Shown piece after piece: positions 1-7,703 of a DNA stretch of 27,949 nt. The stretch's first letter is position 1. Each line of letters starts with the position of its first letter. The position numbers were made by a program, and so were the translations under genes. Below the pieces are notes generated by a model. It had not been told where the DNA came from and ran no database searches. It saw only the letters and a list, made by a program, of their open reading frames with translations. The stretch spans positions 1-27,949 of the IMG/VR virus record IMGVR_UViG_3300042362_000348; one strand, given 5' to 3'. The stretch is from a virus.

Positions 1-3000
1 CGCACCGGCCGCGCCAGCCGACAAGAAGCCGAGGACTACAATGTCATGCGCCAAGCGGTGCAAACCCTCCGCGCCGACGAACGCCTCATCGACGCCCAAG
101 CCATCCGCCGCGCCACCGTGGACGCCGCAGGCTTCCGCTTCCTCGACACCACCGAGATCATCAACCCCCGCTTCCAGCAAGCCGCCCTCGCCGACGCAGG
201 CTTTACCCCCCGCCCAAGCCAGCCCGCCATACCCTACGCCACCGAGAATCCCCAAGCCGCCATCCCTCTCCAAGGCCAACCTGCCGCCTACACCGGCCAA
301 GCGTTCCTCAACCGAGGCGGCGCAGCGCCAGCCTTCCAAGGCGGCAGCAACGCCCTGCCCGGCCCCGAGGGGATTCAAGCCCTACCAGCACCGGCCGCAA
401 TTAACCCACAGGTTAACCCGCCCGAGACCTTCGACCCTTCGACCGCAACCGAAATCCCCCCGAACACCTCTACGGCCCCAGCCGCCGCAAGTGGAGCGCC
501 TGCATCAACAGGCTCACCCGAATTGATCGCCGGGGAGGGGGCGAGTGTTTCAACAAGCCAACCAGCCCCGCCAATCGAGTCACTGTTTGATGTTGGAGAA
601 CAAGGCAACATCAAAGGCATCAAACCCCAAGTCGCTGCCACAGCTGCCGAGTATGAGAAAACCTACCCTCTTACCGAGCGCAAACGGGAAATCAAAAACG
701 CAGGGTATCCACCCGAGCAGGTTGAGCAATTCGTTGCTCAAAATTACAAGCCCTCGAAATTTGCAACGCTTTTAGAACCTCATCGTGGAAATATCGTTTT
801 CCTTGAAGCTCCAAGCACATCGGAATCAAACACAATTCCATTTGTTTTTGCGAACAAACTTGCCTCCGACTTTGGAGGTTCCGTTATAAAAGGGAACCAA
901 TACGCGACCTCTCAAGCTATCTCGGAAGCAAAAGATAAGAAGTCCTACATTTCCAAAATGGAGGACCCGAGCCGGTTCACCATTACAGACCCCGACTTAG
1001 CGTCCAAACTTTCCGAGAAATTTGTTGTGCTTGTCGATGATTTCGTGACCTCAGGAGAAACCCTTGATGGCCTCACCGAATCACTTACAGCGGCTGGAAT
1101 CAAACCTCAAGGAATCGTAGCGATTGGTGCCGCGAAAGGTTCCAAGCCCGCAACAAGCGCCAATCTCAAATCACTAGCCACCAAACTGAGCCGGATGCTC
1201 AATGAGCCGCAACGCCGAATCGAGGAAGATTTGCAGTTGGCACATGGGCATTCCAGACTTAACCTAATACGCAGAGCCGATGATGATTCAACCCGAAACC
1301 CTAGCCAAGTTCGAGAACTTATCGCCAGAAAAGCAGAACTTGTTCGACAAACTCTGGAAGGAAGAAAAGCAAGTCCGCAGGAAGGCAACAACCTGGCACC
1401 ATCCATCTCTTCAAGACCCGGAGGAGTTTCTTCTCTACAGAATGTGGAGGGGCAAACAGCACTCGAAGGAGTGGGACCAAGAGTGGTCGGATTACCAAGC
1501 CAGCAAGCTCAAAGCCCAAGCGGCCTAGAATCTTCTCCGCCTTCCCAGGCTTCCCCCCGCAAACCCCTTCGCGCCGACGAGCGAGGCGGCGTCCTCATCC
1601 CATCCCGCGAAGACCTCATCCAAGCCGGTCAAAATCTCTACGAGGCCGGAATGGATTTCGCCGCATGGGCAGGCCGCATGGTGCAGCAATTCGGTGAAGC
1701 CGTCCGCGAATTTCTCTCCGAAGTCTGGCAAGCCGTCTCCGGCGGGCAATACCTCCCCCAAGCCCGCGAGCGTGGGAGCGTAAACATCGGCACGCCCAAA
1801 ACCTCGGAACCCAAACCCCGCAAGTTCTCCCAATCCCTCCAAGCCGCTCCCGGCGTTGCGCCCGAAGTCAAATCCCGCCTCACCTCGCTGGACTACAATC
1901 CCGTCTCGAATGCCCAAACCCTCGCCAACGCCCGCGCCCGCATCGACTCGGCAGGCAGCATCGACACCGCTTTCACCGATCTCATGGGCAAGCCCGCCAT
2001 CGAAGGTTGGCAGCCCACCGCCGAGGATTACGCCACCGGCATGGAACTCATGGGGCAACTCCAAAACCGAAACCGCCATGCCGATGCCGCTTCCATCGCC
2101 AACATGATGGCCACTCGCGCCACCGACCAAGGCCGCGCCATTCAAGCCCTCTCGATGATTGGCCGCCTCGGCCCGCAAGGCATCGAGCTTTTCGCTCAGA
2201 GCCAACTCCAAGCCGCCGCCACCAAGCCCGCCAAGACCGACAAGCAGAAGGCCGATATCCAAGCCAAGATCACCGAGGCCGGTCAGTTGCAAGGCGAGGT
2301 GGACAAGCTCCGCCGCGACTCCACTACCGCAGCCATCGTCGCCAATAAAGACCTCATCAAATCCTCGCTCCCCGCCGGAGTCGATGCCGTCCAAGTCAAC
2401 ATCGCCATCCGCGAAGCCATCCTCGGCGCACCCACGCCGCTTGCCGCCCAAGCCGCGACCTCCTCCATCCTCACGGGCCAAGGTCTCTCCGACAAGGGAG
2501 CCGCCCGCATCTCCGGCAGCATCGTCCGCGACTTCCTTAAGACCACGCAAGACACCCGCGCCAAAGTCCTCCAAGACCTCCTCGCCACCGCCGATTCCGA
2601 CCGCCGCCTGGATAAATCCAAGCTCGGCTCCCTCATCCGCCTCAACCGCGAAGGCAAACTCACCGATGCCAGCCTCCACGCAGGCATGGCCAAGATGCTT
2701 GGCATCCCGCACTGGAGCGCCGAGCACAGCGCCAAAGTCCGCCGCATCCTCGCCCAGCACGAGAAGGCCACCGACCCCCGCATCAAGCTCGTCAAAGCCG
2801 CCGAAGCCCTCGATGTCGTTTACCGCGACTTCATGCCGCCAGGCTTCCTGGACAAAGTGGACGCCATCCAGACCATCGCCATGCTGCTGAATCCCAAAAC
2901 GGTGATCCGAAATGTGGTCGGCAACACCTTCATGGCTGGGGCCGACCTCGCCGCCGATACCGTCTCCGTGCCTATGGATGCCTTGGTTTCCCTGGGAACC

Positions 3001-4791
3001 GGCCAGCGCACCCGCACAGGGCTTTCACTCGGTGAACGAATCATGGGCCTCGGAGCCGGGGTAGGGGACATCAAAGCAGGCTACGACTTCGCCCGCTCGG
3101 AAGGCCGGGGCCGCATCGCCAGCATCGCCGAGGGCGTCGATACCCTCGTCCGCCTTGGCCGACTCCAATCCTCGGGCAAATACAACGCCTCAGACATCTC
3201 CGCCCTCAGCGGCCCCACCTTCACCGCCCCCGTCCTGCGCCAACTGGAATCCACACTCGGCCTCGTCCTCTCCATCTCCGACCGGGGATTCTACGAATCT
3301 GCCTTCCGCGCCAGCCTCGACACCCGCATGAAAGCTGCCGCCGCGAATGGCACGCCCATGCTCGCCCCCGATACCGACATGGTGGCCGCCGCCCGCATGG
3401 ATGCCGCCCGTGCTATTTACCAAGACCCTAATGTTGCGAGCCGCACATTGGGAGGTATGCGCCGTGTCATGAACTTGAACCAGCGATGGGGTATCGGCTC
3501 AATGCTGATGAAATTCACACAGGTTCCAGGCTCATTGCTCACTCGTGCCGTGGAATTTTCCCCACTTGGATTCATCAACACCGCCTACCAAAGCCTCGCG
3601 CCAATGCTCTCCAGCTCCCGCGAGTTCGACCAGAAAGCCTTTACTGATTCCTTTTCCCGCGCACTCGTAGGCACCACCGGCCTTATCGCCACCGGCTACT
3701 GGCTCACTCACCTCGGCATTCTTACTGCCGGAAGCGACGCCAAAGACGAAGACAAGCGCAATCTCAATCGCGCTATGGGATGGGGCTCCTACAAAATCAA
3801 TGTCAGCGCCCTCAAACGAGCCCTCATGACCGGCAATTTCTGGACCCCTCAGAAACAACAGCGCGACGACATGGTGATCGGCTACGATTGGGCACAGCCC
3901 CTCTCCATCGGCGTCGCCATGGGGGCCTACTCCCGAGAGAATCAAGAAGCCATCAAGCAAGACATCCTCGCAGGCAAGAAGCAAAGCCTCGCCGCCACCG
4001 GCCTCAACTGGCTCGCCTACGCAGGCGGCGCAGCCACCGGAGCCATGAACTCCCTCGTCGAGCAGCCGCTTCTCACTGGCCTCAATCAATTCGCCCGCGA
4101 TGTCGGCTACGACAATATCCCCGGCGCAATCCTCAAAACCGCCGCCGACGCCCCGGGCACCTTCATCCCCACCGCCGCAAGGCAATGGATGCAACTCACC
4201 GACAACGCCGTCCGCGAAACCCGCGACAGCTCCCCAGCTCGGCAATTCATCAACGAACTCAAGGCGCAACTCCCCGGCCAAAGCCAAACCCTCCCGCCGA
4301 AATACGACATCACCGGGCAACCCGTCGAGCGTTGGGCCAAGGACAGCAACACGCTCTTCAATGTCCTCTTCAATCCCTCGATGGTCTCCTACATCAAAGG
4401 CAGCCCTGCGCTCACCGAAATGAGCAAGGTTTACAAATACACCGCCGAAACCGGAGCCGTTCCCAACCAGGTCAAACCGGAGTTCACTGTCGAAGGCGTC
4501 AAAGTCCGCCTCACCTCCGAAGAGATCAGCGCCATGCAGAAAGACATGGGAGCCCTCAGCATCGCCGCGCTGGAAAAGTTCGTCCTCTCCGATCCCCGCT
4601 ACGACAAAGCCACATGGGATATCAAAGCCAAAGCCATGACCCGCGCCCTGGAGAAAGCCAGCACCGCCGCCAAATACCGCATCCTCATGTCTCGCCCCGA
4701 CCTCAAGACCCGCGCCAAGCAGGAATACGACGCCATCCAAGCCAACCGCGCCGCCACCCAATCCGACATGCTCGCCCCTGTCGGGCCGTAG
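1..4791 (+). CDS. Giant polyvalent (probably injected virion) protein, 5' end outside window
   Basis: The frame is open from base 1, so the protein starts before the window; the first ATG here is at 46, and at least 1596 codons are present. Counting from that ATG, residues about 60-185 are Pro/Ala-rich linker. Residues about 190-440 look like a phosphoribosyltransferase, with the loop VLVDDFVTSGET near 327-340. A second linker follows, then helical regions including FAAWAGRMVQQFGEAVREF near 540, a NPKTVIRNVVGN motif near 950, and a hydrophobic GTTGLIATGYWLTHLG segment near 1210. This mix of enzyme domains, linkers and long helical domains resembles the polyvalent proteins of phages and conjugative elements, thought to enter the cell with the DNA. 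The gene ends 3 bp from the convergent integrase with no terminator between. LRADER motifs lie on both sides of the linker and PRTase insert. The class is fairly sure; the exact role is inference. Confidence 0.75.
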   Translation, partial: RTGRASRQEAEDYNVMRQAVQTLRADERLIDAQAIRRATVDAAGFRFLDTTEIINPRFQQAALADAGFTPRPSQPAIPYATENPQAAIPLQGQPAAYTGQAFLNRGGAAPAFQGGSNALPGPEGIQALPAPAAINPQVNPPETFDPSTATEIPPNTSTAPAAASGAPASTGSPELIAGEGASVSTSQPAPPIESLFDVGEQGNIKGIKPQVAATAAEYEKTYPLTERKREIKNAGYPPEQVEQFVAQNYKPSKFATLLEPHRGNIVFLEAPSTSESNTIPFVFANKLASDFGGSVIKGNQYATSQAISEAKDKKSYISKMEDPSRFTITDPDLASKLSEKFVVLVDDFVTSGETLDGLTESLTAAGIKPQGIVAIGAAKGSKPATSANLKSLATKLSRMLNEPQRRIEEDLQLAHGHSRLNLIRRADDDSTRNPSQVRELIARKAELVRQTLEGRKASPQEGNNLAPSISSRPGGVSSLQNVEGQTALEGVGPRVVGLPSQQAQSPSGLESSPPSQASPRKPLRADERGGVLIPSREDLIQAGQNLYEAGMDFAAWAGRMVQQFGEAVREFLSEVWQAVSGGQYLPQARERGSVNIGTPKTSEPKPRKFSQSLQAAPGVAPEVKSRLTSLDYNPVSNAQTLANARARIDSAGSIDTAFTDLMGKPAIEGWQPTAEDYATGMELMGQLQNRNRHADAASIANMMATRATDQGRAIQALSMIGRLGPQGIELFAQSQLQAAATKPAKTDKQKADIQAKITEAGQLQGEVDKLRRDSTTAAIVANKDLIKSSLPAGVDAVQVNIAIREAILGAPTPLAAQAATSSILTGQGLSDKGAARISGSIVRDFLKTTQDTRAKVLQDLLATADSDRRLDKSKLGSLIRLNREGKLTDASLHAGMAKMLGIPHWSAEHSAKVRRILAQHEKATDPRIKLVKAAEALDVVYRDFMPPGFLDKVDAIQTIAMLLNPKTVIRNVVGNTFMAGADLAADTVSVPMDALVSLGTGQRTRTGLSLGERIMGLGAGVGDIKAGYDFARSEGRGRIASIAEGVDTLVRLGRLQSSGKYNASDISALSGPTFTAPVLRQLESTLGLVLSISDRGFYESAFRASLDTRMKAAAANGTPMLAPDTDMVAAARMDAARAIYQDPNVASRTLGGMRRVMNLNQRWGIGSMLMKFTQVPGSLLTRAVEFSPLGFINTAYQSLAPMLSSSREFDQKAFTDSFSRALVGTTGLIATGYWLTHLGILTAGSDAKDEDKRNLNRAMGWGSYKINVSALKRALMTGNFWTPQKQQRDDMVIGYDWAQPLSIGVAMGAYSRENQEAIKQDILAGKKQSLAATGLNWLAYAGGAATGAMNSLVEQPLLTGLNQFARDVGYDNIPGAILKTAADAPGTFIPTAARQWMQLTDNAVRETRDSSPARQFINELKAQLPGQSQTLPPKYDITGQPVERWAKDSNTLFNVLFNPSMVSYIKGSPALTEMSKVYKYTAETGAVPNQVKPEFTVEGVKVRLTSEEISAMQKDMGALSIAALEKFVLSDPRYDKATWDIKAKAMTRALEKASTAAKYRILMSRPDLKTRAKQEYDAIQANRAATQSDMLAPVGP
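1280..1528 (+). CDS. Possible out-of-frame overlapping gene inside the giant ORF (82 aa)
   Basis: An 82-codon ORF in another frame begins with tandem ATGs at 1280 and 1283 and ends with TAG at 1526-1528. Its product reads like a soluble helical protein: LAKFENLSPEKQNLFDKLW near residue 10, several Trp and charged residues, and WHHPSLQDPEEFLLYRMW in the middle. Over the second half of this stretch the giant frame gives mostly Ser/Gly/Gln/Pro linker. I suspect an original two-gene unit (PRTase plus small partner) that was fused in frame into the giant gene. No clear Shine-Dalgarno precedes it, so it may no longer be translated. I do not recognise a family. Confidence 0.35.
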   Translation: MMIQPETLAKFENLSPEKQNLFDKLWKEEKQVRRKATTWHHPSLQDPEEFLLYRMWRGKQHSKEWDQEWSDYQASKLKAQAA

Positions 4792-4794
4792 TCC

Positions 4795-5946
4795 TCACAG
4801 CGGATCAGGCTCCGTGATCAAATCATGGTAGTGAGCCCAAGTCGTCTGGAACGATCCATGCCGCAACATCCGGCTTGCCACCTCCAACCCGCTCCGCATC
4901 GCAATCTCCGCGCCGAATTGTCCCCGCAGCGCATAGCTCACCTTGTGCCCAGGTCGGTTCACTAGAAACGCCCGCGCCCAATCATTGATCGTCCGCTGAT
5001 ACAAATCCTCGGCATCCGTCTGGTGCTTGCGCGGAATCACAAAATCTTCCGACTCTGGAAATGCTCCGCGCAATTGCTCCAACAATTCCCGCCGTGCCGG
5101 AACCACCCCGTCGCGGCCCTTGGGAACATAGTAGGAGCCATCCGATAGTTTTCTTTTCACAAACTCCAACACCGGCCCCTTCGTCCCCTCGCGCACCCAA
5201 TCCCAGCGCAACTCCATCGTCTCGTTGTTCCTCAAACCGCACCACCGCATCAACGCAAAGACCGCCCAAATTTTTCGATCCTCTTCTTTCTCGCTCGTCC
5301 GCAAAATTTCCGCCGCCGCTTCCATGGCCACAAGCTGCTTCGGGTCGATCACTCGAAACGGCTCCGCCTTGCCAGCCTCCGCCCCGCCCCGCCGCCGAGT
5401 CGAAAACGCCACCGCTCGAAACCCCGCCACTTCGGGCAAATGCAAATCCTCGTAATAGTGCATCACTCCTGGAGCAAACATCGACTTGATCGAATTCACA
5501 TCCGAACGAATCCCCGCCGCCGCCCGCCCCGCCGCCACTTGTTTCTCCACCCATTTCCGAAACCGATCCGCCCTCAAAACCTCATTGATCCGGCGACCTC
5601 CCGCCGCCTCGGTCTCAAACTCCTCGCGCACATACCGCTCAAACCTCCCCGCGACTGCCCGCGCCGACTTAGGCCCCTTCTCCTCCCATTTTTCCGCCAC
5701 CTCTTGCACGGTAGCGAACCCCTGCCGCCTCGACACCTCCTCTTGGGTCTTCGTGTCACCCGTCTTGATGGCCTCCGCCAAACGCTTCGCCACCTTCAAA
5801 GCCGTCGGCTTGTCCGATTTCGTCCTGACATCGGTAGACCGCAGATACCGCCTGCCCCGATACTGGCAGCGATAATACCAAACATGCCGGGAATCGTCCC
5901 AGGTGACCGAAACCTCCCCCCATTTCCGTTGTGATTTTTCTTTCAT
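4795..5946 (-). CDS. int: Tyrosine recombinase (phage integrase)
   Basis: 383 aa from the ATG at 5946, which has GGAG 11 nt upstream; a GTG 24 bases further upstream is possible but falls inside an inverted repeat. The N-terminal part has an arm-binding-like strand region (KWGEVSVTWDDSRHVWYYR). The core-binding domain is helical and the catalytic domain is C-terminal. Visible active-site residues (383-aa numbering) are Arg 239 in GLRNNE, Arg 341 in YALR, His 363 in LRHGSF, and the nucleophile Tyr 373 in WAHYHDL. The usual box II His (HxxR) is Tyr 338. The enzyme should recombine the tRNA-Lys-type attP about 120 bp upstream of its start with the matching host tRNA gene. It is convergent with the giant gene and transcribed away from attP, a standard int-attP arrangement. 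Confidence 0.93.
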   Translation of the reverse strand: MKEKSQRKWGEVSVTWDDSRHVWYYRCQYRGRRYLRSTDVRTKSDKPTALKVAKRLAEAIKTGDTKTQEEVSRRQGFATVQEVAEKWEEKGPKSARAVAGRFERYVREEFETEAAGGRRINEVLRADRFRKWVEKQVAAGRAAAGIRSDVNSIKSMFAPGVMHYYEDLHLPEVAGFRAVAFSTRRRGGAEAGKAEPFRVIDPKQLVAMEAAAEILRTSEKEEDRKIWAVFALMRWCGLRNNETMELRWDWVREGTKGPVLEFVKRKLSDGSYYVPKGRDGVVPARRELLEQLRGAFPESEDFVIPRKHQTDAEDLYQRTINDWARAFLVNRPGHKVSYALRGQFGAEIAMRSGLEVASRMLRHGSFQTTWAHYHDLITEPDPL

Positions 5947-5974
5947 AAAAGTGGCCACTCCGCATGCCACTTTT
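5947..5974. promoter_or_regulatory. Inverted repeat immediately upstream of int
   Basis: Arms AAAAGTGGC (5947-5955) and GCCACTTTT (5966-5974) are perfect complements across a 10-nt spacer and abut the int ATG. The left part also contains the 10-bp palindrome AGTGGCCACT (5950-5959). The position suits an operator or a translation-controlling hairpin for int. It overlaps an alternative GTG start. The function is inferred. Confidence 0.45.
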
Positions 5975-6065
5975 CACTAAACCACAACCAAACCAATTTT
6001 CCACATTTAACAGAACGACCAGTGTAAAACCCTCTAAATGAACCCTCCGATCAACAATCAGGAAG

Positions 6066-6107
6066 TGCGCCCCCCGGGACTCGAACCCGGAACCAATTGA
6101 TTAAGAG
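6066..6107 (-). other. attP: Phage attachment site: 3' half of tRNA-Lys(CUU)
   Basis: On the minus strand the sequence runs from a tRNA anticodon loop (CTCTTAA, anticodon CTT at 6105-6103) through the 3' anticodon stem, a variable loop and a perfect 5-bp T-arm (CCGGG/CCCGG around TTCGAGT). It ends with a 7-nt acceptor strand GGGGCGC and discriminator A. It resembles the 3' half of bacterial tRNA-Lys. The 5' side does not pair with the anticodon stem, and no D-arm or 5' acceptor follows, so this is not a functional tRNA. Position next to int and truncation at the anticodon loop are typical of an att core that restores the tRNA on integration. CCA is not encoded. Confidence 0.85.
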
Positions 6108-6169
6108 ACCGGCGTTCTTTATTTGAAAATGAATATCTTATCAAAGACGCCTGCCGCTTTGCATGTCGG

Positions 6170-6340
6170 TTAGATAGGATTTGCTGGCTCTTTTCCGTCC
6201 ACCAGAGCGGGTGGAAATTCTCGGTCTTCGGTTGCCAGCTTTTCATCGGTCGTCACTGGAATGTCGAGCTGGTCGATGAACTTGGCAAGGGCTTCAAGGG
6301 CCGGTTCGCTTTTGGGTGAGTTCTTGGGGCGTGTGGGCAT
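6170..6340 (-). CDS. Small acidic protein (56 aa), last gene of the leftward operon
   Basis: ATG at 6340, TAA at 6170-6172. It overlaps the 3' end of the lipoprotein gene in another frame. The product starts MPTRPKNSPKSEPALEAL, continues with a short helix (LAKFIDQLDIP), and has an acidic tail ending in DGKEPANPI. The downstream frame stays protein-like well beyond the lipoprotein stop, which is why I think it is real. Translation would be coupled to the lipoprotein. No family recognised. The attP core begins about 60 bp downstream. Confidence 0.55.
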   Translation of the reverse strand: MPTRPKNSPKSEPALEALAKFIDQLDIPVTTDEKLATEDREFPPALVDGKEPANPI

Positions 6341-6740
6341 CTTTGATGAGGGCGTCGAGGAGAGGATTGTGACGGTATGAGGGGCTGACGATTCCGATGT
6401 TTTGCGGGATGGGTTCGTTGCTGCCGAACATTTCCCAGTTCATGGAGCCGTCGGGCCAGCGGGCGCGGAATTTCTGGCTCATGCGTCCGTTGTAGGGCCA
6501 GCGGGGATAGGTGTTCGGATAGGGCTTTTGCGGGGTGACTTTGATGGTGACGGGGGCCGCGCCGAGGACATTGCCGTTCCAATCCACAATGCCGCCTGCG
6601 GGGCTGGTGTGAATGGTGATCTCGACGGGGGCAATGACAGCTTGCGCGGGCCGTGTGATAGGCTCTGGCTTGGGGCTGGTGCAACTTGCCAGCATGGCCG
6701 CTAGAGCTAGGAAATATGCGGGTCTGATGAGGTTCTTCAT
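6294..6740 (-). CDS. Predicted lipoprotein with PEGA-like segment
   Basis: 148 aa. The N-terminus has a positive start (MKNLIR), a hydrophobic stretch and the lipobox LASC with Cys 20, so signal peptidase II processing and lipid anchoring in an envelope membrane are expected. Residues about 40-65 (ITIHTSPAGGIVDWNGNVLG) resemble PEGA-type surface modules. The rest contains Trp/Pro-rich segments. The start overlaps the stop of the two-TM gene (ATGA), so the two should be co-translated. In a temperate phage such a gene next to attP is a candidate lysogenic-conversion or superinfection-exclusion factor; that role is inference. A spanin-like role is possible but there is no partner gene beside it. 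Confidence 0.75.
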   Translation of the reverse strand: MKNLIRPAYFLALAAMLASCTSPKPEPITRPAQAVIAPVEITIHTSPAGGIVDWNGNVLGAAPVTIKVTPQKPYPNTYPRWPYNGRMSQKFRARWPDGSMNWEMFGSNEPIPQNIGIVSPSYRHNPLLDALIKDAHTPQELTQKRTGP

Positions 6741-7081
6741 TCTTCGTAGAATTTTTGAATTTTCGGATCAGAAAGCCTTTTTTCTATTGCAACGCGGTCT
6801 CCTCGTTTCCAATCCCAAATGAGTTCGGTAAGTTCCCGCTTGGCCATGGCGTTTTTAACGCGTGGCGGGGTTGCGGGATTCACAAACGCAACAACCGCAC
6901 ACATGGAAAATAGAATAAACCAACCAATGAATTTTGCTGGTTTGGTTTTGAAAATCTCGTTTGCCAAATACCAGCAACCGACCCAGCAGCAGCCAGCCAT
7001 CGAAAGCAAGCAAAGAGCGTATGGAAATCCCCAAAATGGACTATTTACAAACTTTATTGCCGCGATTCCTGATGGGTCCAT
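6737..7081 (-). CDS. Small membrane protein with two TM helices
   Basis: 114 aa from the ATG at 7081, a few bases after the stop of the upstream ribbon-helix-helix gene; the longer upstream open frame overlaps that gene and is unlikely to be used. The first hydrophobic segment (FPYALCLLSMAGCCWVGCWY) and the second (FIGWFILFSMCAVVAFV) are joined by a short basic loop. The C-terminus is a charged cytoplasmic-type tail (ELTELIWDWKRGDRVAIEKR). It sits between a regulator and a lipoprotein in one operon, so an envelope role with the lipoprotein is plausible. No family recognised. Confidence 0.7.
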   Translation of the reverse strand: MDPSGIAAIKFVNSPFWGFPYALCLLSMAGCCWVGCWYLANEIFKTKPAKFIGWFILFSMCAVVAFVNPATPPRVKNAMAKRELTELIWDWKRGDRVAIEKRLSDPKIQKFYEE

Positions 7082-7085
7082 TTTT

Positions 7086-7475
7086 TTAGCTCGATGATTT
7101 CCGCCGCTTGGCTTGGTAGCGGGTCGGGGTTTTCGCTGTTTTCGACCCACCAGCGGATTTGTCGGATGGATCGTGGATCGAGTCCCCATGGGCCTCGGTT
7201 GGGTTTTGCTGGTCGTTCAAATGAACGCGAGATAAGGGCGCATGATTGGGAAATAATTTTTCCTTCAAGTAGGTTTCGAGGTCGAGCATGTCGGCCTCGG
7301 TGAGGGATCGGTTGCCGTTCGCTCGGTAGGTGCGGACGAACCATTCGCAGGCCTGCTCGACGACATTGTTCCGGGTGATGTTGAGGCCGGTATTCGCGGC
7401 GATTTCGTCGAGCAATGCAATGACCTCCTCGGGCAGTCGGACTGAAAATTGCGTCTTGGGTTTGGTCTTTTTCAC
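7086..7475 (-). CDS. Ribbon-helix-helix transcriptional regulator, candidate repressor
   Basis: 129 aa with GTG at 7475 as probable start; an in-frame TTG slightly upstream is possible. The N-terminal 50 residues fit a ribbon-helix-helix domain: basic start, beta strand KTQFSVRLP, then helices EEVIALLDEIAANTG and TRNNVVEQACEWFVRTYR. The C-terminal half is polar and ends in a Lys/Arg/Ser-rich tail. It is the first gene of the leftward operon and diverges from a second ribbon-helix-helix gene at 7557. This geometry matches a lysogeny switch, with this longer protein in the repressor position. No CI-like HTH repressor is visible in the window. The role as immunity repressor is inferred. Confidence 0.7.
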   Translation of the reverse strand: MKKTKPKTQFSVRLPEEVIALLDEIAANTGLNITRNNVVEQACEWFVRTYRANGNRSLTEADMLDLETYLKEKLFPNHAPLSRVHLNDQQNPTEAHGDSIHDPSDKSAGGSKTAKTPTRYQAKRRKSSS

Positions 7476-7526
7476 TAGTTGCAATGTATCACAAATAAAT
7501 TTTTCGCAATTTTTTTGTTGACCAGT

Positions 7527-7553
7527 GGGTGTGTTTGAATCACAAACACACCC
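7527..7553. promoter_or_regulatory. Perfect 11-bp inverted repeat operator between divergent regulators
   Basis: Arms GGGTGTGTTTG (7527-7537) and CAAACACACCC (7543-7553) are perfect complements around the spacer AATCA and end 3 bp before the ATG of the rightward regulator. The 81-bp intergenic region is AT-rich on the leftward side, with a TTGACC box at 7518-7523, but I find no convincing -10 at the normal distance. The repeat is a good candidate operator for one or both ribbon-helix-helix proteins. Confidence 0.55.
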
Positions 7554-7556
7554 GCA

Positions 7557-7703
7557 ATGAAAACGATCAGCATTCGATTGCCAGCAGAACTCCACCGGGA
7601 AATCGCCCGGATGGCCGATGAACAGGGCCTCAAGCCCGGACAGGTGATTCGCTCACTCCTCCTCCGCATGGTGAAATCCAAACGCCAGGAGGTGCCGGTA
7701 TGA
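7557..7703 (+). CDS. Small ribbon-helix-helix protein (48 aa), Cro-like position
   Basis: ATG at 7557, stop at 7701-7703. The 48 residues are essentially one ribbon-helix-helix domain: strand MKTISIRLPAEL, helix HREIARMADEQG, then KPGQVIRSLLLRMVKSKRQ. It is the first gene of the rightward early operon and faces the longer regulator across the inverted repeat. An AGGAGG near its 3' end serves the next gene, whose ATG overlaps its stop. It should bind DNA as a dimer, perhaps the 7527-7553 repeat, and act as the lytic-side regulator. The domain call is good; the role is inferred. Confidence 0.75.
   Translation: MKTISIRLPAELHREIARMADEQGLKPGQVIRSLLLRMVKSKRQEVPV

Noticed and set aside
1525-2760. 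Long leftward ORF (411 aa)
   Set aside because: Gly/Ala/Val/Asp-rich shadow of the giant rightward gene, with no domain; the sense frame has coherent motifs.
6066-6141. Complete tRNA-Lys gene
   Set aside because: No 5' acceptor strand, D-arm or pairing 5' anticodon stem follows the anticodon loop.
6058-6246. Leftward 62-aa ORF across the tRNA-like sequence
   Set aside because: Its end (VPGSSPGGRTS) is the typical false translation of a tRNA T-arm, and the frame crosses attP.
7518-7546. Sigma-70 promoter for the rightward early operon
   Set aside because: A TTGACC box is present but no acceptable -10 at 16-18 bp, so I did not list it as a promoter.
7086-7595. Longer start for the leftward ribbon-helix-helix gene
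   Set aside because: The extension would read through the inverted repeat and overlap the divergent gene; Cys-rich extension is not protein-like.
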